From: Marasmius tenuissimus
Lineage: Eukaryota > Basidiomycota > Agaricomycetes > Agaricales > Marasmiaceae
DNA length: 64,000 bases
Assembly: GCA_029532415.1 (NCBI GenBank)
Contig: JAQOTA010000047.1
Span: 1,922,001 to 1,986,000 of the forward strand
Direction: 5' to 3'
The translations under genes and the position numbers were made by a program. Under the pieces are notes generated by a model. It was not told the origin of the DNA. It made no database searches and saw nothing but the letters and a program-made list of their open reading frames with translations. This document shows, one piece after another, positions 55,816 to 64,000 of this stretch (positions are counted from its first letter, which is position 1; every line of letters begins with the position of its first letter).

Positions 55816-58807
55816 CAGTGACTTGATACTTGGAAGTGATTGGCTGAAAAAACACAACCCCAACATTGACTGGGGAAAACACGCTATCAGCCTGGACCGC
55901 TGCCCAAATGACTGCGACCTGAAGAACCCACAAATCGTCAACATCGACACCCAGAAGACAGGAAAACCGCAACCTGTAAAGAAAATAGTGGGCAGTAGAA
56001 GGATGGTCAAACAGAAACACTCCCATACTCCTACCTTGAACAAAGAACTTCGACAACTCATGGAAGAGAGAAGAGAAGCAAAGAAACTCCCCCATGTCCG
56101 GTACGCAGAAGATGAGGAAGAGCGATTCCAGGTCCCTGAGGAATGGGAAGGCCGAACAATTGCATCAATATTAGGAAAGATCCCTCGCAAATACGAGGAA
56201 ATGTACCAGGAAACCCCAATATCAATTAGAGCAGCCTTCACCAGATCCCAACAACTGGCAGAAGAGCAACACCACGATCACTGAACAAAGACCAAAGAAG
56301 AAATTGTACCTCACCACTACCATGAATTCCTGAATGTTTTTGACAAGAACACATCTGAACGGCTACTGGAAAGGGGGGAATGGGATCATGCTATCAACCT
56401 AAAACCAGAGTTCACACCACAAGCAGGGAAAACCTACCCCATGGCCCCAGTGGAGCAGATCCAACTGGACAAATTCATCGAAGAAGAGTTGAGGAAGGAA
56501 TATATTCGACCATCCAAATCACCCAACTCAAGCCCATTCTTCTTTGTAAAGAAAAAGGATGGCACCCTATGACCAGTACAAGATTATCGACATCTCAATG
56601 ACTTCACGGTAAAAAACGCATACCCTCTCCCTCTAATATCAGAACTAGTTGACAAGCTAAAGGGGGCAAAGGTATTCTCAAAAATTGACCTAAGATGGGG
56701 ATACAACAACATACGCATACGACACGGAGACAAATGGAAAGCAGCCTTCAAAACCAACAGAGGGCTGGATGAACCAACAGTCATGTACTTTGGCCTCACC
56801 AACTCCCCTGCCACCTTCCAAGCCATGATGAATGCAACATTCAAAGACCTCATCAACACAGGGAAAGTTGTCATCTACATGGACAACATCCTGATCTTCA
56901 CTGAGAGCCTCGACAAACACCGTAAACTGGTTGGACAAGTACTACAAAGACTGAAAGACAAGAATCTGTATGCCAAACCAGAAAAATGCTTGTTTGAACA
57001 GGAAGCGGTTGAGCTCTTAGGGCTCATTGTATCCCACAACAAGTTAGCCATGGACCCGGTAAAAGTTGCAGGAGTAGCAGAATGGCCAACACCTCAATCA
57101 GTGAAGGAGTTCCAAGCATTCCTTGGATTTGGGAACTTCTATCACAGATTCATGGAAGGGTTTTCCACAGTCGCACACCCCCTATTCAACCTCACGAAGA
57201 AAGACCACGCATGGGAATGGACAACTGAATGCAAGGAAGCCTTCCTTTGACTGAAAGCAGCCTTCCTAACCTCCCCCGTCCTGATCATGCCAGACATAGG
57301 GAAACCCTTCTGGCTCAAAGTCAATGCCTCAAACTATGCCACAGGAGGGATACTTTCACAACAAGGAAACGACGGCAAATGGCATCCAGCAGCATACCTA
57401 TCAAAATCACTGTCAGAAGCAGAACAAAACTACAAAATTCACGACAAATAGTTACTTGCGATTATAAGAGCACTGGAAGCATGGAGACATTACCTGGAGG
57501 GAGCACCAGCACACATCGATATCTGGACAGACCACAAAAACCTCGAATACTTCCGTACAGCCTGCAACCTGAACCGACGACAAGCCTGATGGGCCTTATT
57601 CCTCACTAGATTCAACTTTGAACTGGTCCATAAACCCGGAACCACAAACAAAAGCGACCCCTTATCGAGAAGAGCAGACTATAAGCAGGGGGTGGACAAC
57701 AACAACAAAGACAGAATTTTACTTGACTCCACATTCTTCCATATCAAAGCCCTCAGGAAAGGGACCATGTTGGACCTGGGAGACCCAGAGCTCCTTCGAC
57801 GAATCAAGGAATCACCAAAGAGAGATTTTGAAGTACATCAGGCCCTCAAAGCACTATTACAGGGAGGACCCAAAAACCTTGTAAACCAACTCCAAGAATG
57901 GACACACAAAGATGGCCTAATCCTATACCGAGGAAAAGTATACGTACCAGCTGACGAAGAACTACGAAGGGATCTTGTGAAACAATTCCACAACAGCCCA
58001 ATCGCAGGACACCCAGGACGTTTTAAAACGTACAAACTCCTAGGACGAGAATATTGGTGGCCAGGGATGTCCAGATTCGTCAAAAACTACATGGAAAGAT
58101 GTGCCAAGTGCCAACTAACGAAACTGGACAACAACCCAGCCCATGTACCATTAATCCCAAATGAAACACCCGTCAGACCATTCTCCATAATAACTGCTGA
58201 CTTCATCACCGATCTCCCTCTCTCCGACAGTCATGACTCTATACCAGTTGTGGTCGACAGAATGTCCAAAGTGGTAGTACTCATCCCCTGCAACAAAACT
58301 ATCGACAGCGACAGCACAGTGGACCTCCTTATCAAAAACATATGGCAGCGCTTTGGACTATGGGATAAAATGATCTCAGACCGAGGGCCACAATTCACAG
58401 GCAAGGTCATGAAGGGAGTCTACACAAAGCTGGGAATAGAATCTGGACTCAGCACGGCCTACCACCCCCAGACAGACGGAGAATCTGAGCGATACAACCA
58501 GGAATTGGAAAACTTCCTTAGACTTTACTGCAACTATCACCAAGATGACTGGGCCGGGTGGCTGCCATACGCCAAGTTCTGCCACAATGCCAGAATACAC
58601 TCGTCTACAGAACAATCCCCCTTTGAAATACTCCACGGATTCCTCCCCAAGATGTTCCCATCAGTAAACCCCATATCCCGAGTTCCAGCAGTAAACAAGC
58701 GACTCCACCTACTTGAAGAACTACGACAGGAGATACAATCAAGTCTAAATCTGACAGCAAAACAAATGTGGAAAACCCTGATGAGCCAGCATAGTCAAAC
58801 TGCACAG
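55816..58807 (+). pseudogene. gypsy pol: protease end, reverse transcriptase, RNase H, integrase
   Basis: Plus strand: SDLILGSDWLKKHNPNIDWG (protease end), RT with FFFVKKKDGTL, FSKIDLRWGYNNIRI, YFGLTNSPATFQ and the active site VIYMDNILIF, where the second Asp of the YxDD box is Asn; RNase H with LKVNASNYATGG; linker HKPGTTNKSDPLSRR; integrase zinc site (HNSPIAGHPG ... CAKC) and core (ADFITDLP, ISDRGPQFT, GESERYNQELENF). In-frame stops occur at about 56571, 57248, 57448 and 57587; three of the four stand where CGA (Arg) is expected. The last 377 codons (57692 on) are open. The element is cut at 58807 by the copia-3 LTR. Confidence 0.88.
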
Positions 58808-59285
58808 TGGGTTATAACGTTCTAAACCTCACCTTGGGTTAGATAGCTTTGTAGAGCTAGTAGTTAGAGTGCTTTGAGATGCTTGAGAAGTGATAATCAA
58901 GTAGATTGTCCTAAGGCTTAAGGCCTTGGAATACCAGCTTTTATACACAAGTTTCAGTACATGTAAGAGTCATTACCATCGTATGAAACTACTACTAGAA
59001 GTAGGTATCTAGCTGTATAGTCATAATACTAATGAGTGTGTCTGCAGTCCTATTGGCCTGCTTAGCTATCAAAGTCCATTGTGCCTCGCACTAAGGACTA
59101 TGAGCATCATCCCTGATGCAAGTACTACATAGTGAGTATCTACAGTATCATTTGTGAAGCAATAGCTACGTAGATTCTTCTTGCATGAGAGCGCAAGTGT
59201 TCATAGAGGCATAGCTCTATAAATAGTGTGTAACGCGTAAATAACACGTCAACAATGTATCACATGATATCCATCACGTTCAACA
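58808..59285 (-). repeat. 3' LTR of copia-3
   Basis: 478 bp; on the minus strand it runs from TGTTGAACGTGATGG (59285) to ACGTTATAACCCA (58808), with a polypurine tract GTGAGGGGGAG just upstream (59286-59297). It contains a TATAAAAG word. The left neighbour is gypsy pol, so copia-3 inserted there; the second target duplication is outside the window. Confidence 0.75.
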
Positions 59286-59320
59286 CTCCCCCTCACTAAG
59301 TTTGTCATGCATACAGCGAA

Positions 59321-62300
59321 TTAGTGGAAGGTTAATCCTAAAGCTTGTCTAAACTTTTCAAACTTGGGTCGTGCAAGATTCTTTGTAAGAAGATCTGCAG
59401 GTTGATCCGCTGTCAGAGCATAAAAGATTTTAACCTTTTGATCCGTGACTGCGCCCCTGATGAAATGATAACGAACATCAATATGTTTCATTTGCTTCTC
59501 AGAGACTTCATTGCTACTGAGAAATATTGCGCCTTGGTTATCACTAACACAAGGTATCGATTTCACTGGGTAACCAAGTTCGTTAAGCAATGATTTCATC
59601 CATGAAATCTGACGTGTACAATCAGATAAGGCCATATACTCGGCTTCAGTGGATGATAATGCAACTGTCTTTTGTTTCTGAGAAACCCATGAGACTGGTG
59701 CATCAGCAAGCTTGACAAGATATCCTGTCTGTGATTTTCGGTCATCCATATCAGTTGCCCAATCAGAATCAGCAAAAGCGATAAGCCCTTGATCTGATTT
59801 GCCATTGTAAACAAGTTCATACGACTTTGTGTCGTTCAGATACTTGACAATGTGCAATGCCTTCTGTAGGTGTTCCATCGTAGGATTTGCACCATATTGA
59901 GACATTTTGATTACAGCAAAAGATATGTCTGGTCGCGTCCCTAGCGCCAGATAGAGTAATGAACCGATAACTGACTGGAATCGTTGTCTGATCTGAGTAT
60001 CAACCGGACCATCATATTTGGTCGGGTTGTAACCACTAGGTAATGGTGTATATGCCGTCCTGGCATTCAGAAGTCCGAATTTGCGAATGATCTTTCCCAG
60101 ATAGTCCCGTTGATCAAGTATGATCCGGTGATTCTTCCGGTCACGAACAATTCGCATCCTCAGGAATTCTTCAGGCTCGCCAAGATCTCGACATTCCCAG
60201 ATCTTCATGAATTTGCCTTTCAATCATTTGATTTGGGCGCGATCATTTCCCATAAATAAAGCATCATTAACATAAACAACAGCAATTACGACTTTGCCAT
60301 TTTTGTTGAAGACATATACACCAGCATCGGATAAGCATCTTTTGAATCCCAATCATTTCATGGATTCAGTACACTGTTGCCACCAGGCTCGAGAGGCCTG
60401 TTTTAATCCGTATAATGCTTTGCGTAACCTCCAAACCTTGCTGGAGTCCGTAACAAAGCCTGTATATCTCCTCGTCTAAAGCACCATAAAGAAACGCCGT
60501 TTTGACGTCCAATGCTAAGATATCCCAATCTTCAAGCGCTGCTAGTGCTAATAGAAATCGTACAGTTTCATAGCGTATGACTGGAGAAAACAACTTGTTA
60601 TAATCTATCCCTTCTTTTTGCGAATATTCCTTCGCAACAACTCTGGCTTTTAATCTGCCATTCGATTTAACATCGAATACCCAACGTGATTTAATTGCCT
60701 TACGGTCTTTAGGCAATGTTACAACGTCATAGACATGTCTGTCATTGAGCGATTGTAATTCCAGTTTGCAGGCTGCTTCCCACTTTGGAATTTCATCCTT
60801 CGGGCGTGTCTGGATCTTTTTATAAGTCCATTCACAAACATCGTCTAAGTTACTCTCTGGCAACTCTGCGGCGCATGAAAGCAAATAGTTGGTATAATTT
60901 ACTCCCCCTTCCTGAGCTAGATCTTGCATCAATTCATCCATGTCCATCTCGACATCTGGCTCAGGAACCTGAACTGGTATGGTTTTAGGCTCATTCGTCG
61001 GATTAATTTGACGTTGCCAGTTGGAATCAGAATTAATGTCTCGTTCTATTTCTACAGGAGGTCTGTTTCCATAGACATTATTAGGTCTATTTGGAACAGT
61101 GCGCATTCGCGCGGGATTCCTTCGAACTTGGGGTTGAGGTGGTGGAAATACCGTCTGTGGATTATTCCTAGGCAATTCCCTCCATTCTCGTTGATGCTCA
61201 CGATTGAATCCAAAAGGATTGTTTCGTGGAGCATTCGAAGGACCTGCCGTACTGGGATCAGGACCATAACGATTAGGTTGAATATTGGGACCTTTCAGTG
61301 ATCCAAAACCATCATTATGGGGTTGATGAGTGTGCGTCTCATCATCCGAATCCTGATGTTCGGGAGGACCTCCCCCTTGATCATGACCATCGTCAGAATC
61401 AGAAGGTGGAGGTATATTTGGAAGATCAAATAGATCGTCATCATTATGATCTCCATGACCGTCATAAGGGTATAAGTTAAAGGGTATAGATCGGACAGGT
61501 TTGTCGGATTGATCCAACTCTAATGATCCAGGTAGCTTCTTTTGACACTTAGGGAACCAGTTTTCATCGAAAACTGCTTGTGGTGTCACGTAAACTTTAT
61601 TATTTCCGGGTCGAAAGAATCTATAAGCTTTTGATCCGTCATCATAACCAATGAAGATCATTGCTTCCGAATGTGGAGCAAGCTTATTCTTTCGATATGG
61701 AGTATCAGCAGGAAGATACGCATAAGCGCCACAGCCGAATGTTCGAAAATACGAAACATCAGGCTTCTTCCCTTGATAAAGTTCCACCCGAGTTTTCCAG
61801 TTCCTTGAGCGAATAGGAGTTCGATTATAGGTATGAATGGCTGTTAGGAGTGCAAACTCCCACCAATTTTCAGGAGCACAAGCCTGAAAACGCATTGCTT
61901 CAGATTTTTCTCGCAATGTGCGATTGAATCGTTCAGCACGCCCATTCTGTTGATGAATATGGGGAGCCCCTTTATTTGTCATCAGACCTAATTCCTCGTA
62001 ATATTCACGTTGTGCATTTGAAAGGAATTCTCCCCCTCGATCAAAATGTACGCGCTTGACCTTTTTGTCAGTCTGACGCTCTACAAGAGCGATCCATGCA
62101 CGTAATTTTTGATCAGTATCAGATTTCTTTTGAATAGGATAAACCCATCCATAAGATGAAGCATCATCGAATAGCGTTAGAGCATATTCATTCTGATAAT
62201 ATGATGCCTTGGGGTATTCTATCAAATCTCCGTGAACGAGTTTGAGAATCTCCTTAGCTCGTTTGGAAGAAGGTGGATACAATTTAGATACCATTTTGCC

Positions 62301-62501
62301 TTGGGCACAGCCCCAACATATGGTTGTATCATCCTTTGGAATAGCCAATTTCTCTGGAAAACCTTTTACGTGTTCCACTATGTTCCTTAAAACTCTGGGA
62401 TCAACATGTCCCATTCGTCTATGCCAAACTTTGGAAGTTTCTACGAAGAAAGATTTGACAGATGCGAAGAAAGACGTTCCCATAAGCGTCTTTGTGTTCA
62501 T
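59321..62501 (-). pseudogene. copia-3 integrase, reverse transcriptase and RNase H
   Basis: Minus strand from 62501: WHRRMGH and CWGCAQGK (integrase zinc site), HGDLIEYP, HFDRGGEFLS and QNGRAERFNR (D, D, E), a full integrase C-terminus (HTYNRTPIRSRNWKTRVELY, FGCGAYAYLP, IFIGYDDGSKAYRF), an acidic/Pro linker, then RT with WVFDVKSNG and ALDVKTAFLYGALDEEIY. There a small deletion shifts the frame; the true RT continues in another frame (RLRKALYGLKQ) with two TGA codons, and the active site reads YVNDALFMG (first Asp changed to Asn). The frame is open again in 60223-59321 with RNase H AFADSDWATD, SSTEAEYMALSD and DNQGAIF. It is inactive but structurally complete, and a useful yardstick for what copia-2 lacks. 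Confidence 0.88.
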
Positions 62502-63237
62502 CCAGCAGGTTATCTCCTTTGAAGCTAGGATAGAAACTCATAAGGAGTGACCCATCTTCCTTATTCCGAATCGAAGTCTCTTGACCGCTTCCAATTGTCT
62601 GATAACCCAGACTCTGGAATTTGCCGTCAGAGATTAAACGATGAGGGCTATATGGATTATACAACACTGGATAGAGTTTTGTATCTTGCGATACACCTGC
62701 ACTGTTGGTATGTCTAATATTGACAGTACCATATCCCTTTAGCTGAATCTTAGCTGCATCACCAGCAGAGGTTGATAAGTCCATTGGTATAGCAAACTCA
62801 TGATAGTCTATGAAATCCGTTATGAACGGAGTCATATGTCCTGAAGCGCCACTGTCAAGTAGCCAAGCTTCTTTAGGATTTATTGTATGATCACTCGTGA
62901 TTGCAGAAAACGATTTGAATTGCATAGATTCGAATACAAGTACATTATTACATTTGTCGGATTTATTGTCCTTCAAAATGTGATTGTTCTGTATTGAAAT
63001 CTTATCAGCGAGTGTCAGACTATCAGAGTTAAATACTTGCCAAGGAGACCTATCATTACTCTCGTGCCAGTGTTCGTTGATATTATTCATTTCTTGCCAG
63101 GTTGCAGGTGCAGGTGGTGGAGGAGATGGCGGTTCAGGAGTTGGCGTACGATGTTCCTCAATAGGAGTATTCTGACCAGTACTTTCCATGGTGTCAGCAA
63201 TGAGATTTCTGTATCGTCGGATGATTAGATCCAACAT
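62419..63237 (-). pseudogene. copia-3 protease region
   Basis: Minus-strand ORF with a Pro-rich N-terminal part, the protease motif AWLLDSGASGHMTPF (catalytic Asp present), LKGYGTVNI and PYSPHRLIS. Its frame is shifted relative to the integrase ORF that starts at 62501, so a frameshift lies in the overlap near 62490. Confidence 0.85.
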
Positions 63238-63321
63238 ATCATTGATGCATCTGCCACGGACAAGTTGGTATTCTGCAAGTTGAAATGCAGATTCAGATTC
63301 TCGTTGGATTCATTGAATTAC

Positions 63322-64000
63322 TTAAATCCTTCTCCTGATTAAGTCAACATCATGTGCTGCATCTGGACTATTAGTCACAGCAGTGCTAAGTTGTACTTCC
63401 TCAATACGCCTTTCCAAGACTGAGATCGTAAGAAGATCAGTGAGCCTGTTATCTGCAGTTTCCTGGGCTCTTTCGATTGCTTCAGTGATGCGAGGCTCAT
63501 TTGCCGCTGTAACCCATGGGTCAACTTCATATGCAGGCGAAGTTGGTCCTTCTCCAGGATAATCTGGAAGTTCGGACACCATGCCAATTGGGCTGCGGTT
63601 ATCAACAATTTCGCTTGGGGAAGCGATCTGTTGTGGTTGATCGGATGCTCTTGAAAGAGCTTGATCAGATGAGCTTCGTTGTACTGGTGATCGAAAGGTA
63701 AAATCGACAGAGGGTAGCCTAGCTGAAGTTGATGCAGGCTGCATAGAGAAGTATTGTGTTGGCAGAGGAATTGGCACTGGGTCTTGCACAAGATCTTCTG
63801 TAAGTCTAGCAAAAAGTCTCATGAACTGTTCCGGTTCATATTCCAGAGTCATTCCTGTAGAAAGTTTTTGCTCAAAGACTTGTGTAAAAGGTATCTCGTT
63901 TATCCATTGATACAAGTAGGTGTATGGGTTTCGAAGTTCACTAAATTTGATTTTAGGAACAAACCTGGTGAACTTGTCTTTGTTCTCAGGTTCGAAACGA
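63322..64000 (-). pseudogene. copia-3 gag, runs off the right edge
   Basis: The minus-strand frame enters from the window edge (RFEPENKDKFTRFVPKIKFS), continues through YLYQWINEIPFTQVFEQKL and a Ser/Pro-rich part, and stops at 63322, before the protease ORF, with several breaks between. It lacks an obvious zinc knuckle within the window. The 5' part and 5' LTR are outside. Confidence 0.7.

Noticed and set aside
55816..56095. N-terminal part of the 394-codon minus-strand ORF 54911-56095
   Set aside because: It is the antisense of gypsy pol (protease end); real gag sequence on this strand begins only near 55815.
1..64000. CRISPR arrays, tRNA or rRNA genes
   Set aside because: No regularly spaced repeats and no tRNA-like boxes or rRNA stretches were noticed; a covariance-model scan was not possible by eye.

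Overview
This is eukaryotic, filamentous-fungal DNA: the genes are broken by many short (about 45-75 nt) phase-consistent introns, and the families seen (TKL-type kinase with an HGDLK catalytic loop, two kinds of 7TM protein, GH76-like membrane-anchored enzyme, A1 aspartic protease, NmrA-like oxidoreductase) are the mix typical of Agaricomycetes. The style of several proteins suggests a Ceratobasidium/Rhizoctonia-like basidiomycete; that placement is inference. There are no operons and no bacterial signals.

Layout. About 1-33,800 is host chromosome with scattered genes: a TKL kinase (459-1960, minus) whose upstream side abuts the surviving C-terminal half of an aquaporin (2061-2875, plus); a 330-residue 7TM protein (9212-10624, plus); a 5'-truncated GH76-like pseudogene (10961-11878) and its intact paralogue (16839-19179); a head-to-head inverted pair of DUF6533-like 7TM genes (22086-23488 minus, 25530-26928 plus); an NmrA-like gene (30413-31618, plus); and an aspartic protease (31879-33754, minus) in which one nonsense codon cuts off the C-terminal anchor. 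Two TIR elements without coding capacity lie at 24022-24271 and 27200-27684. The long stretches between these genes (2.9-9.2, 11.9-16.8, 19.2-22.1 and 27.7-30.4 kb) show only short coding-like scraps.

About 34,000 to the right edge is a transposon nest. It holds a hAT-type MITE with a perfect 8-bp target duplication (35825-36371); a decayed Ty1/copia element (copia-1, 37556 to about 41705) with a solo LTR of another family inside it (40899-41157); a complete hAT element with a nearly intact spliced transposase (41986-46582) that split an uncharacterised host-type gene; a Ty3/gypsy element from 47465 onward; a young copia element (copia-2, 47818-53085, LTRs differing at 2 of 258 positions) inside the gypsy 5' LTR; and a third copia (copia-3, minus strand, 58808 to beyond the edge) inside the gypsy pol gene. 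The gypsy carries an internal inversion of its gag-protease segment. Target duplications and reading frames that resume across insertions give the order of events: the uncharacterised gene is oldest, then hAT and gypsy inserted into it, then copia-2 and copia-3 inserted into gypsy.

Most fully supported gene models here were built by splicing by eye, with exon phases checked to add up; family names come from motif recognition, not from database searches.
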